A DNA stretch of 64,000 bases. Source: Torreya grandis. Taxonomy: Eukaryota; Streptophyta; Pinopsida; Cupressales; Taxaceae. Location of the stretch: NCBI GenBank assembly GCA_037957365.1, contig JARHVA010003167.1, forward strand, positions 1,927,501 to 1,991,500, written 5' to 3'. The notes beneath the pieces were generated by a model. It ran no database searches. It worked only from the letters and a program-made list of their open reading frames with translations, and was not told where the DNA came from. The position numbers and the translations under genes were made by a program. Shown piece by piece: positions 47,285 to 60,373 of this stretch; within the stretch, counting starts at the first letter, position 1, and each line of letters starts with the position of its first letter.

Positions 47285-47865
47285 GCTTATAATTTCAAAT
47301 TCTTCACACACGACATAACCACCAATTTATGATAACTCTACAACGTCAATCCCATTGCTATCCTCCCATTTATCCCAATAATTATCCATCCCACTATGCT
47401 CCTGTTGATCAATCCCAACATTGGCAAGAATGTTTGCCACCCTATTAGCTTTGTTGTAACAATGCACACATTTCAAAGCATTAAATTTTTTTCACAACTC
47501 CTATACTGTATACAAAATATTTTCAATGCTCCAAGCATTAGCAAATTGTTTTAAAACATCCTGAATTACCACTTTTGAATCCCATTAAATCTCTAAAATG
47601 TCCACCCCACAACCAACAACAAGATCCAATCCCGCAACCAAAATTTGTGCCTTAGCTTCATTATTCATATCGTCCTTCAATTTTGAAAAGGCCATACTAA
47701 TCAACGAACCCTTATAAACTTTCACTACATACCCTTCTCCCAAACCCTTTGAATTTCCTCTTTAAAGACTATTTGAATTAAGTTTAAACCAACCTAACTA
47801 AGGAATAACCTACACCGTGTTCACTCTACTCATCTTATTAGACTCTTTAACTATTAAACCATTAA
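47285..47865 (-). pseudogene. LINE-type RNase H (RVT_3) relic
   Basis: Minus-strand reading from about 47860: GSLISMAFSKLKDDMNNEAK with the catalytic Glu, AQILVAGLDLVVGCGVDILEI, stop, WDSKVVIQDVLKQFANAW with the catalytic Asp, then CVHCYNKANRVANILANVG, equivalent to the H-x-x-REAN-x-VAD-x-LAN ending. This is the plant RVT_3 domain carried at the end of L1 LINEs; RT upstream of it was not found, so the element is 5' truncated or eroded. It runs directly into the VQ fragment at 47281. Confidence 0.8.
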
Positions 47866-49867
47866 CAAAGGAACACACACACACACATTTTTAAAAAAAA
47901 ATTTAATTGACCATTGAATATATATATATATAGACACACATATATATATTATATAGTTAAAAATAATTTTAATTGACCATTGTTAAATTTATTTGTTTTG
48001 TTATTTATTCTTTATACATTTTTTGAATTTGACATGTAATACAATCACTGTGTGATGTTTGCAAGCGGTTATTCATCTTTAAAAAATATTACTCGATCGT
48101 TTCCCGTTCATTGTTTTGTACAGGTTGAGTGATATGGCTATAGCGGTGGTGGCGGTTCGCTTTGCAATTATGGCTTTTCTTAATATCTCGGTCTGTAGTG
48201 ATGTTTTATTTCAATTGTTATAGATTGATAATATTCTATTATTTTATTTCATTTAATTTTTTTTATTTTTATTTTTTATTTTTTTGGGTGGGGGGCGAGG
48301 GGGGGTTTTAGTTTTATCTGTTAATTTTATTAGATTAGTGTGATTGTTTTGAAATTTGTTTAATTTAACTTACCTGGATCAACAACAAAATGATAAAAAC
48401 TGATACCTTAATTTTATGAAATGTTTTACTATTTAATTAATATATATGTAAATTTAACTAAACTACTTAATAATAATAAAGAATAAGCAACAGCCCAAGG
48501 CCATTTTCTACCGATGATTCACCGAATCCATCTATTTTATGTGAATTTTTTTAATACACTATTATTTCATAACCAGTAGCAATCGGGGTCACTTTTTCAT
48601 GGTCAACAGCCTACTCTTCAATTTCTAGGCGAAGACTAAAGATAACCCTAACACTTCAAATTAATCATTCCATAAAATTCATGTTTTTTACCGCGAATTG
48701 TTACTGAGATAGTCAACTATGAGAGGCCTTACTTTTATCTCCACAATATTTGGAATAAGATTATTTCATAGTGAAGATCACACACTTGTGACTACAAGCG
48801 ACTCCAAAAGACAAAATCTGAAGGTAACCCACTTTTTAAGGAATTTGCAAGGAATCCAAGTGGAAAGTTCATATGTAAAGGTAACTTCTTTATTAAAAAA
48901 TAAATTAAAAAAATATGAGAATACATTTATAATAAATATAAATTAAAATAAATTAAATTTAAATATCTATTTTTTATTTTATGATTATTAAGATTATTAT
49001 ATGAAAAAGTTTTTCTTTCTCTATCATCAAAGGTCTCGCGTTATATATTTATTTCCATTTCTTCCATCATCGATTTCATTTGAAATTCATACCTCTAAAA
49101 CATAAGTTTTTGATAGTAATATATTTTAAAGCTAATTGAAAACCTTGATATAGAGGAGCATGTCATTAAATTGATTTTTATTCGTGTTAGGAAATTGGTG
49201 TAAAAAGAAAATGAAATTCTAAAAAATAAATCATGCCAACATTTATGTTTAAAATATAATTTTTTTATGGTAATATAATTTACAATGAATTGAAAAACCT
49301 GATACCATTAACGTAATTTTTATGTGTTGTAAAATTAATGTAAAGAGGTAGAGAAATTCTACACAATGAATAGTGTTGTACGCATAAGTCTTTAAAATTG
49401 GCAATCAATGTCCTATTAATTTAGCTTCAAAACTATATATTGCAATGACCAATAGAAACTTACATATATTCTAACAATGATAGTACACTATTGTCTATAC
49501 AAGTTCATCAAGATCAATTTTATTTTATTATTTCATTCTTAAAATTCAATAATCGTAATTTTAAGGGGTCATATTCAAAATCATGAAAAGTAATACAAAA
49601 TGGAGCTCTAAGATTTATTCAATTAAAGAAGAGATTTAAGAAAAGGATTTCAAGAAAAGAATATTGATGAGAAATTAACTCTATTTACATAATAAATTAG
49701 TTACAATTATATTTAAATAAAATCAATAAATTACGATTTAATTTTACTTGGAATAAATGAGTAAATATACCTTTTGTACAACTAATAATACTTATTTAAT
49801 ATTTAAATAAATTATAATATGATTCTTAGTTGAAAAGATGAAAACTTCACCCAAATATTTTGCACTA
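47866..49867. other. AT-rich intergenic DNA
   Basis: Contains short CA and TA runs (47876-47945), a G-rich tract at 48286-48305, and a 75-codon ATG frame (48719-48946) without a recognisable domain. No gene supported. Confidence 0.45.
48286..48305 (+). other. G-rich tract able to form a G-quadruplex
   Basis: GGGTGGGGGGCGAGGGGGGG has enough runs of three G with short loops. It follows a long T-rich tract. Confidence 0.6.
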
Positions 49868-49872
49868 ATAAA
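49868..49872. repeat. Target-site duplication ATAAA, left
   Basis: Directly before TGTCAAG; same five bases at 50729-50733. Confidence 0.65.
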
Positions 49873-50728
49873 TGTCAAGTATGGAGCCCTTGGGGCTATC
49901 ACATGACCATGGGGATATATTTTGGGGGCATAGAGAGCTCCAAAAATGTGGTGAGTATATTTTTCCCCAATCCATATTTTGTGGAACTTTGCTCCACATG
50001 TGACTGGAATATTCATTTTATTTCCAATTTCTATGTACTCCATGTTTTGTGGAGTCAGTTATTAGATGTTTATTTTCCATGTTGACTTCCTTGATCATAG
50101 GGAGTTAGTTGTTATTAGAAAATGAAATGACTTCCTTCTTTCAAGGAGTTGGTTTCAATTACATCTCTTTATAAAATGTGTCATTTGGAGGGGATATAAA
50201 CATGGTGAGTTTCTACTTATTTGGTGAATTTTTTTTCCTTTATTATATACATAGGTGTGGTGTGACTATTCAGAGTGATGTGAATTTTTTCAAGATGTGA
50301 ATTTTGAGAGATAAAGTCAAAGTGTAAATGGTTTTGCAAAGTGTAGGTGTTTATTTACAAGGTATGGTATAGCATCTTGTGAGATACAGTATTGTGCAGG
50401 TATAGGGGAAAGTACGTCATAGCATATGTGCAACATTTTCTATAGAGGATATTCTATATTTGTGTGAGGTTCTTTGTAATCTTGTTTACATATTTTATTG
50501 AGGACTTTCTTAGTGGATGTAGCCCACATTGGGTGAACCATGGTAGATATGTGTTATGATTTTATTGTTATTTTTTTATCTCCATTTAGGCTTTCATTTA
50601 ATTGTGATATGTGGTATTATTTTTGTGATTCATGTTAGTGCATAATTAAATATGATTTCACATTCAAAATCTAATATGTGATTTTATGATGAATTAAATC
50701 TAGGTTTAAATTATTTTAATTCCTAACA
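49873..50728 (+). mobile_element. Probable solo LTR, Ty1/copia type
   Basis: 856 bp, beginning TGTCAAG and ending TCCTAACA, flanked by ATAAA on both sides. The length is close to that of the copia LTRs in this window, but the sequence is different. A TATA box (TATAAAA, 50170-50176) lies about 300 bp in. Near the 3' end GTGGATGTAGCCC followed by GGTGAACCATGG resembles the phrase common near the end of plant copia LTRs, which orients it on the plus strand. No primer site or gag follows, so it is a solo LTR left by recombination. The 5-bp duplication in AT-rich DNA could be chance, but it fits both ends exactly. Confidence 0.65.
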
Positions 50729-50733
50729 ATAAA
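50729..50733. repeat. Target-site duplication ATAAA, right
   Basis: Partner of 49868-49872. Confidence 0.65.
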
Positions 50734-53439
50734 AACCATACATACAAAACACCATTATTTATAATATTAGGAGCACCATCGCTATGGTTGAGAGAGCATT
50801 GGTAGGTTTTGTCAATGTTAAAAAATAAAAATTTGATTCATAGGTCCTATGTTTCTAATGCAAGGCTTCAATTTTTTACCTTCAAATATTGCATTGCACC
50901 TTATGTGTATTTATAATTTTATTTGTTGAGATAATATATAACTAAAATTATTTTGGCATAATTTTGGGTTGTTTATATGAATTTATAATAGTTGTGAAAT
51001 AATTACAATGTTAAATCAATCAGATACCCAATGTGATGATTTATATATCAATTAATTGAAAGCACATATGTTATCATTCAAGGAATGTAGGGAGATACTT
51101 AAACTACTTTGTGTATTTCATTATGTTGATTTATATATCAATTAAGTGAAAACATATATGCTCTTATTTCAGGTATATAGGGAGATACCTAAATCATTTT
51201 TTTATTATGAGAAATATATTTATTTTATTTATTCATAATATTTATACATATTATATTAAATTTAATAATTAAGATAATATAAAAATATTTATGGAAACAC
51301 TTTGAAGTATAACTAGTTAAATATACCATACACTCCCTTTTCATCTTGATACTAATTCTACTCATTAAAAAAATGTTATATTAAATACTAGAAAAGAATC
51401 TTTTTGGTATCATTTCTATATATTTATTTTTATCTCTAAGGATTAATCATTTAATAACTTAGATATGCAAAATAATCTACTCTATAGTTATTGAACCTCA
51501 CAAATAAATGCAATCATGACTACTCTCTTAGTAATAATTACAAATTTTGAGATCAAGATAGTGGGATTTATATAGGCACCTCATGGTACATTTTAAATAA
51601 CAACAGAAAAAGAAAATGTAGAATATAGATTGAAACACTAATAATTATAAAATATGTGAGTGTATCTACCCATATTTGATATAAGATTATCATATAATTT
51701 ATTTTTATTAGGTTTAAATGTATAACCTTTTTTTGGAAGATTGAAGTACATAGTGGTATGGTCTTGCATGAACCCCTTGGGTTCTATAACTCTCATTGTT
51801 TTGTCTAGTTTTTTTGTTACTCTCTATTGAATGTATAATGTTTTTGCCATCTTATGGCATGGATCCATGAGTTTCTAATTTATGTTATTTTTTTTTTTAA
51901 CTCTTGAACACTATCATTCACCTCATCATACTTATATTGATGCAAATGCCAAAGGGAAAATAAAAGTGTCCAAGATTATCCCTTTCTTTATATCCATAAT
52001 TTTCACCTTGTGACTATTTATGAGAGTTTGTATGTTTTTTCTATTGTTCTATTTTTTATGCACTATGTATTAATTCTAATTAAAAAGGTTATTTATATAT
52101 ACAAAATTAGGACAAAATATTCAATCATGAAGCAAGTTTCTCAATTAACATACACATTATTCATTGAGAATATATGGATTACACCTTATACTCAATTGTA
52201 TATTTCTAAATTTTAAAGTATTAGTAAAGTTAAAATTACACATAATTACTTTTAATAACGGTTACAATAGAAGAAAGAGCATATAGTTACACAATTATCA
52301 TTGCACACACTAACCTTAAAAGGATAACTATATCTGAGTGTGATGTTATCCATATAGTATATGGCTATGTGGGAAATAATTAGTAATATCAAGGTTATTA
52401 TGATTAATGTAACTAATGTGTTAACCCCTTTTTTTAATCAATTCATTTATGTTCAAAGACAAAGAATCTAGGGGTTTGATTATTGAAAATATTCCACACA
52501 TGATTTAATTCTTATCTAGAGGTAAAAAAAGACTACAAGTCTAAGAATATATTTAGGAAACATCACAGCTGATTAAAATACATAATAATATATAGAAACT
52601 TCCACCAAATTAAGGACACCTACACTGATGTAAGTGTCCCAAGGCTAACACAAGTATCTAAGAAGGAAAAATAATTAAAATAAGGAATAAATAGAGCACA
52701 ATGTTGGCTTGTAATACTAAGATAATATGAATCATCCTGATAACCTAGAACAATGTAGAAAATAAGATACGTTCTCTCTAATAATTTATTATATAATTCT
52801 TATTATATTTATTTCATGTGCTCAAATAGGTTAATTTCAAATAAAATATCATTTCTTACCTACATCTGAATATCTGATTATTTTATTTTTATAGTGTGTT
52901 CATGTGAAATACCCATTTAGGATAAAACATTTTAGTGAAACTGACCTCTATGTTTAATTGAACAAAAACCTAGTGTGCCTTAGGGTTAAATCTGAAAAAA
53001 AATTATGTATATAATTTTTTTAGATACAATTTTCCTTGAATGAGCATTGTGTAAGTGATGCATGTCTTTTTTGTTTCCCTAGGGTCTTGGGTGTGTTTAG
53101 GTTTATAATTTTAGAATATTCTAGTAGGTGATCTTTTGGTAGAGTAAGGAAACAAAGAATTCCATAATGATAATGAACTTTATTTTATTTATAAATATGC
53201 AAGAGGATGTGCAATAATCGCCTTATGTACTAAACTACCTAGATTACCAAATATCTTCACTATTATAATGGCTTATTGAAGGGGAATTAAAAAGGACTAT
53301 TGGGAGTTAGCACACATGATAACTCATTGTGGAACTCATAGTAGAACTCATAGTGGTAACTAGTTGAACTCCAGGTGGAACTCACCCTCTCATCCACACA
53401 ACCTCTTATCACACCTAAGTAAGCTGAAGCTACATGTGT
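50734..53439. other. AT-rich intergenic DNA
   Basis: No gene recognised. Holds the 90-bp duplication at 51033 and a small GTGGAACTCA-type repeat at 53328-53385 (four variants). Confidence 0.45.
51033..51195. repeat. 90-bp-period tandem duplication
   Basis: GATTTATATATCAATTAA at 51038 recurs at 51128, each followed by variants of GTGAAA.CATAT and GTAGGGAGATAC.TAAA. Confidence 0.85.
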
Positions 53440-53835
53440 AGGGATTATCTATTTAGTAATTAAATAGAATACTAAATATCTTACACCAAAACCCCTCCTT
53501 AAATTTAGCTTAGCTATAATTGAAAGAGAATATTGGTCATAAAAATAAGGCCTACTAAGGTACCCATGTACAATGTAACTTTGAAAATTGGAGTAAAAAG
53601 ATAAAACCCAATTGGAAAGAGTGTTCCTTCTAAAAGAGAGATAAATAAAGTAATGTAAGAAGATAAATCCACACTCTAACACCCCTACTTAAGCATAAAT
53701 TAGGTGGGATAAAATATTGGGCACTGACAATGAGGCCTGATGAGGTACCCAAGTACATAGAGATGATCCCAATATCCTAAAAAGTATGAAGGATGTGTTC
53801 CTCCACAAGGAAGAGAGATAATTTATACATATAAT
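53440..53835. repeat. Diverged duplication of about 190 bp
   Basis: Shared landmarks in order: ACACC.AAACCCCTCCTTAA / ACACCCCTACTTAAGC, AATATTGG, AAGGCCTACTAAGGTACCCA / GAGGCCTGATGAGGTACCCA, GTGTTCCT and AGAGAGATAA. Probably part of an unidentified element; I see no coding potential. Confidence 0.7.
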
Positions 53836-55090
53836 TTCACATGGTGAATGTTGTAGAAGGTCCCTTTATAATAAATGTTATCTCTTTCTTTTAGAAGAAA
53901 TAAACCATGAGCTATCAAACTATTGTATTCTAACTCAAGTGGAATACAGATATGAGTCATGGTGTAGATCTTTGTAAAATACTAAATGTCTCCCAGATAG
54001 TTCTTGAATATGACAAAATTTGATGAAGTATAACAAGAATAATAGTATAAGGTGGAAAAATAGAATCATGTAATAAAAGGGAGAGAACAACCAAAGAATA
54101 AGATAAACATGGAACATCCAATAAAATAATGTCCATGGGAAAAGGAGATCAAATATCAACAACCATCAAAACTGAATACTGATTTGAAAATAAAGCACTC
54201 AAATCTTCAAGATGAATTTCCATAAAAACATATGATTCATTAATAGTCTCAATGTGTATAATATAACTAAATTTGATAAAGTCCTATGAAATGCAAGCTT
54301 GTGAAGGTTCTAGAAGATCAATAATATGCATAGGAATGCATGTAGAATCTATAATGAAATAATTAAGGTTTAGTAAAACTTCTTCTTATAATGTGGCTTG
54401 ATAGAATGAATAAAACTATCCACCATGAATGTATTATCACAAAAAATAAAATTAGGAGGGGAGAGTACTATAGTCTCAGAAGAGACAATAGGAAGATTAG
54501 GAGGAGGTGTGATGCAAGTCATAGTAGGATCTATGAAAAGATACAATAGGATGATCCAACTAGTTTAGGGACACTCTATATATTCCATATGGTAATTAAG
54601 ATCCATGTAAACATGTAATAAAATAATGGTAAAAACCCTGTCACAAGTATTATCCCACTTATCAAACCAAACAAGTCAATGGGTACATAAATCTTTCCAT
54701 ATAGGAATGGAATGTGATTCTTATATGTGAACAAGTGTTCCATGTAAGAATGACATGAAGAATAATTTTACTTTATGAGAAGAACAATTAGTGTAGAACC
54801 AAACTTCATCCTTTGAAGTCTCTCAAATAGGGTTGACATGATTGAGAGAAGACATCAAGGTAGTGCACAAATGCATGATACAAATTGCAATGAACCCCTA
54901 AATCAACTCATGAAAGGGATGTTAGGCAAAACCAAGAATGCATCCAAGTGAGCATTCAATGATGGAGTAACATAAAATAATTGTGTACACTCTAAAGATG
55001 GACTTTGAATTAGGTAAAAAATGAGTCCATATAGATGAAAGAAATTAGTATATGAAGTAAGATTCAAAAAGTAGTAAGGCCCATAACATA
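53836..55090. other. Intergenic, no gene recognised
   Basis: More purine-rich on the plus strand than its flanks, with short frames only (a 75-codon minus frame 53935-54162 is aromatic-rich and unlike any known domain). Confidence 0.4.
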
Positions 55091-56400
55091 GGTAATCCCC
55101 CTTAAATATGGTGGATATGGTGAAATTGATATCATTATTTCATGTTCTTCTTTTGATTGTGATTTTAATTCCACATATTTTGAAGAGGACCATGAAGATC
55201 CTAGTTCTCCCATTTATCCTACATTATGTATATTTGAATCTAATGATGGGGTACTTGAAAAAACATCACATGTCCCATTATTTAATTCAATTCATATCAT
55301 TCAATATTATTAAATTAACATGCATGAGTATATTATTCTAAATGTTTAAATTAATTTTTTTTCCTACATATATCATTTTCAAGAACCACTAATAGTTGAA
55401 TGTACATATTATTTAATCAATGATTATATTTTTACAAAGAATGAATTTGTACCTCCTCTACAAATGATTGAAAATGTTACTCATGTTGATACTTCTATTC
55501 CCTCTTTAGTACATGAAAATGAAAATAGTGAAAATACTTATTTATCATTAGATTTACATGATAAAAATCCATGTACTACTTCTATCCCCATCCTTTTAGG
55601 TTGGAAAGATGATAATACTGTTAAAAATAGTGTAGATGCATGTTCTTCTACTTTTCTTCAAATTGAAGATAAACAACAAAATACCATTGAACACATTTTT
55701 CTAATGAATGATTTTCCTATTCAAGTAGAAATAATGCAACTCAAGATTCAAATGCTAGTTATGATAATGCTGCCTTCTAAAATGGTCACAATCTAATGAA
55801 ATAATTTACTGAGTGAGGAATCAATAATGCAAATCAATATTCAAATGTTATTTATGATAATGTTCCTTTCTCAAATGGACACGATGTATCTATATTATAG
55901 AGTGATATTACATTTTTTTATCCCTTATTAGTTTAAATTTATAAATGAAATTGAAACTTAATTTTTTCCTTTTTATGATAGTGTTTCAATAAAAATAGAG
56001 AAAATTCATGTTTGTCCCTATTTAAAATTTTATTCTCAAAAGCTTGTTCCAATTCTAGATGAAACTAATGACAGTATACTTTTTATCCCACTTCCATGTA
56101 ATGAAAATTCAAGTGGTCAATTTATTACAAATGGTAGTTGTATCAAGCTTCATGACATCTAAAATTATATAATAAATTCTCTTCAATCATCACGTAAAAT
56201 GGATGATCCTTTGCCCAATTATTTTCAAACATGTCATAACCCTAAATTAGAATGCAATGACAATTGTGAAGAGGCCTTCATTCTTATGATTCATATAGAT
56301 GGAAAATTACAACCTATGAGTACATATTTAAAATCTCAAAAATTTACTCCGAGTAGTATAATATCCATGATGATTATGATAGGATATCTTTAAAAACAAA
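55091..56400 (+). pseudogene. Relic frames upstream of gypsy gag, unidentified
   Basis: A chain of plus-strand frames with protein-like composition: 55464-55796 (110 codons, acidic/Ser/Thr-rich, starting MIENVTHVDTSIPSLV) and 56199-56393 (64 codons, starting MDDPLPNYFQTCHNPKLECN). All are in the same orientation as, and just before, the gag relic at 56516. They may be the N-terminal part of that gag polyprotein or an extra ORF as in Tat/Ogre-type elements. No domain recognised, so function is not assigned. Confidence 0.35.
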
Positions 56401-56515
56401 TGACACTTCTTAAATTACAAGTACTTTCACGTGATGCCACTTTTGGTGATAATATCCTTAAAGATCATGATGTCTTTAAACATCCTTGTCCTAGAATTTT
56501 TTTATGCATACGTTA

Positions 56516-56736
56516 CATTATTTTTATGGTAAAGGAGAACCTAAAAAAAACTTGAAGTAATATGTACACTCCTTGGACCATTGGGATAAATATGGATGCT
56601 TATTATTAAAATCCTACAGTTGTAGTTTAACACAAGAGGCTATTGATTTGTTTTATAACCTTACAAATTGGAGCTTACTAAATTTCAAACAACTTTAAGA
56701 CATATTTTTAAATGATTTTAATAATCATGATTAGAT
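56516..56736 (+). pseudogene. Ty3/gypsy gag (Retrotrans_gag) fragment
   Basis: A single frame of 73 codons with two stops: HYFYGKGEPKKNLK, stop, YVHSLDHWDKYGC, then SLTQEAIDLFYNL, NWSLLNFKQL, stop, DIFLNDF. This follows the Retrotrans_gag pattern F-x-G-x-x-(E/D)P...L...Y...L...G-A-x-x-W-(F/Y)-x-x-L...S...W..L...F...F. The Trp of the A-x-x-W-F motif is Leu here. Differs from gags A-D, so it is another family. No LTR, primer site or pol was found with it. Confidence 0.6.
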
Positions 56737-57385
56737 AATTTACCATTAGGTATTTTATAATTCTTAATGTAAAACAATGATGAGTCTATTTGAGATTATG
56801 CTATCAGATTTTAGAATCTATTATTTTTGTTGAGCTATACACCCTAAAATTGGAAAGTGATATTTATATTTAGTAGATCATTTTTTATCCATTAAAATAA
56901 AGAGAACTTCACAATCCTTTTACTTCCTTCAATATCCTATACATGAATTTGCATAAATATGCATGTGCACTAACAACTATCAATAACAAATAGAACAAAT
57001 AAAACAATAAAACTCATGAACCACCATAAAACCTTCTTCTAAATCCACATTTCATACAAAGGAGCAAATAATAAAGGTTTTATATAGAGGAAAATAATCC
57101 ACATATAGAATACCTCATATAATAAAAACATATACCTCTATTAAGATTGAACAACTTTAGTTTTATTGGTTAAGAGATTGACCACATGATTTACTTCATA
57201 AGATATTGGATAAACAATTGTTTAATATTACTATAAATTGTTACCATCAACAACACAAATTCGAAAAGGTAAAAACACAACCCTTATTCACATACCATGG
57301 TATTAATGAGCATCACAACAATGATTTTATTTTTGGATAAAATATTAAATAATTCATAGATAGAGGAGTTACGACACTTCAAAAA

Positions 57386-57625
57386 GAGACACCAAGGTAT
57401 CCTTATCCCACTTATTGTAGAGGTTACTCTAATAGGTTCGAGACATCCCATGCCTCTCCTACAATTGAATCTATGGTCTATCATCAATTATGGAAGCAAA
57501 CCACTAGAGTAAGTCTTTCTCCTAGTACACCCTCTATGATGGCATATCTCTACCATGTTGATCCTACCAAGGAACAATTAATTGATCAAGCTCTGGTTAG
57601 ATATAAACTTGGGATAATGACATAA
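57386..57625 (+). other. Open frame of 80 codons, unidentified
   Basis: No ATG at the start, but uninterrupted from 57386 to TAA 57623-57625, in a region otherwise dense in stops. Contains RYPYPTYCRGYSNRF, TIESMVYHQLWK and LYHVDPTKEQLIDQALVRYK, which look protein-like. Same strand as the gag relic 650 bp upstream. Could be more of that element or an exon remnant; I do not recognise a family. Confidence 0.35.
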
Positions 57626-60299
57626 CCAAATATTACATAACCCAATTATACTTCAATAATTATGTTTCATAAGAAAAAAATAATGGGTATGTAAACCAAG
57701 TATGACATTTAGAGATGAAATAAATACACAAGTGATATTTCCAAATACACAATACAAAATGTTAGAACATGAAACAACTGCATAGTTACAACATGATCAT
57801 TATTGTCAAGTATTTATATTCTAAATAGAATTAGATTATGTATGGTGATTGAATAAGTTAAATTAATATATCAAACCAAATTAATAACTACCAATCTGTT
57901 AACTCGTAAACAAATTAAAAATATATTACATGTACAAAACATAAAAGAATTTAAAATACTAAAGATAATGTCTTATCCATTACAATGAAATATCAAGGAT
58001 TCCATCATCATATATATAAAAATTCCCAAAGGTTTATAAAATGAAACCAATCATGTTTAAGGTTATATCTATGGGAGTACAAAATTCATCATCATTATTT
58101 CACTCCATCAGCCTCACATCTCTCCATGTAGAGTCCTTAATATCTTAGTTAGGATTGCTCTTGAAATATTTCATCAAGACTGCTCTTGAAATATTTCATC
58201 TAGGGATTGTAACTAATGTGGTAACAAATCATTCTCATGGCAAAGAAAATAATATCAATTGATCAACACCTAAATCAATTATGTATAAATCCTTTCATGA
58301 TTCAAATTCCTATCATGTTTTGTAGGCAACTCATCTTAGTCATTAACCATCATGTGGTATGCTTCCACTACTCTTGCCATAAGATCTAACTATAGTTCAT
58401 GGTTACTCACAATGTCAACCGATATCTCTACATACCTGTCACTAACATTATTCCATGAGCACCATATCTATGCTAAGGTGTAAACAATATGATCTATCCA
58501 TTATAGACCACCCTAGTTTACATTCAATCAATGAAAAAAAGTTCAAATTAGATATACTTACTAAATAAAATCTTCCAAATATCCTAAAAATAAATAAAAT
58601 ACAATAATATACTTAATGTTGATCTGACCACTACATCATCTAAAGGTTTTGGGCATGTGGGATTTCCTACACCTCTCCCTCCTCCATCTCCATCCTATGT
58701 TGTAGGTAGTAGATCCAAGGGAAAATTAATACATAATAAAAATGTACAATAGGCCTTAGACCACCATTTTGTATACATTTAGGTACATACCACATCATCA
58801 ACCATAGCTAGTGAAATAACTAGATCCATTTACCTAGATAGGAATGGTTCTATGTATACATATGTGGGGATGGGTTTATCATTATCCTATGACCAAATTT
58901 AACTATTTGACACCATGGATAGGGATTACAGGGGACTCCCTGGTGAATACCAAAATATCACACCACTCAATCACATTAAAACCAATCAAAAAATTTAAGA
59001 ATTTGATTAACCAACCACATGATAACACAAACTTAACATAACTCCTTGTCATTCTCAATCCACCTAACAAAGGTCTTATACAATTGATAAACAATATTTG
59101 CTAGGGTTAGATGGTCAAGTATCATGTGATAATCCATAGTCGATACTACTCTTACCCAATGTAATACCCATAAAGTAACAAAAAGCTATAGATGGGCCCA
59201 TCTAGCTAAAGGCTTATCAACAAGACTTAAAACCTAAAATATCCTCATATTCACATAAATATAAAAGTGTGGTTTCATCCAATCCATCACATTGTGTTTA
59301 AAATTATAATTTATAGAAGTCCGTATATAATGTTTCCACCATGGTGAACCCCTAAGAATATATGGAACCCCACTCATCAATAATACACAAAATGTGATAC
59401 ATTTGGTATGATATGGCTACCCCACAACCATCCATGAGCACAAAAGGAACTAGAAAACAAAAATTAAACTTTCAAAAATGAGGAAAGCTATATTTGACAA
59501 TATCCTCTAGATAGATCATACCATAAGGCTCACCCTCCTCTCCTCTAAAATCTATGAAATATATGTGTGATCTTTTTATATATCCAATACTCTGAGTATT
59601 TCACCTCTTGGCTAACCCTATCATAAGATGAACATCATAGTTTACATGCCCTAATCAGCTAACATACCCTAACCTAACCTGTTCAATAATCACCATATTT
59701 TCATCCTCTAACCCTCACTCAAACAAGGAATATAAATACCTCCCATTCGTAAAGTTGAGGATATGAACATCTTCCTAAAAAAATAAACAAGAAAAAGTTA
59801 ACAATAGTCATCAAATAAATCAAATGTTAGAAATAAAAAAACCAAAATCTTAGAAAGAGTAATCAGATGCTAGTGTTAGATGATACCATTAACTTTGGGA
59901 AGTAACAAAAGACACTAACATTGGAGATGAGACAATATTGTCAAGTGTTCAACAAAACCATCCAAAATGTTGATGGTAGTGTCCATCAATTTATTTAATG
60001 CCCAAAAATAGGCCCAAATTTTGAGAAAATAGAACATTAAAAAAATGTAAATTTTTTGAAATTTTCCACTTACCAGTTCATCAAGTTCTTAGCATCCTAG
60101 GGTGGCCCAAAGTGCTCAAATTACATTTCACAAACAATTCATTCACTAGGCATCTGCAAAATTACTCCAAAGTAATAAAATTTGAAAGATTAAAAATGGA
60201 AAAGAAATCATATATATATAAAACATCATGCATACTTATAAACTTGTAGTAAAAATATCTTGATTAACATTTATCAAAATCAAAAATCATTAGTTGTTA
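57626..60299. other. AT-rich intergenic DNA
   Basis: No gene recognised. A near-exact 21-bp direct duplication, CTCTTGAAATATTTCATC, occurs near 58160 and 58184. Confidence 0.45.
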
Positions 60300-60373
60300 T
60301 AGGATCCATACAATGAGAACTTACACACTATATATATTCCATCATTGTGTAAGTGCTCGTTGTATGGATCCTA
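60300..60373. repeat. Imperfect hairpin, 27-bp arms
   Basis: TAGGATCCATACAATGAGAA (60300 on) continues to TTACAC at 60326 and pairs with 60347-60373 with two mismatches; loop 20 nt. May be a small foldback element or RNA stem-loop. Confidence 0.9.
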
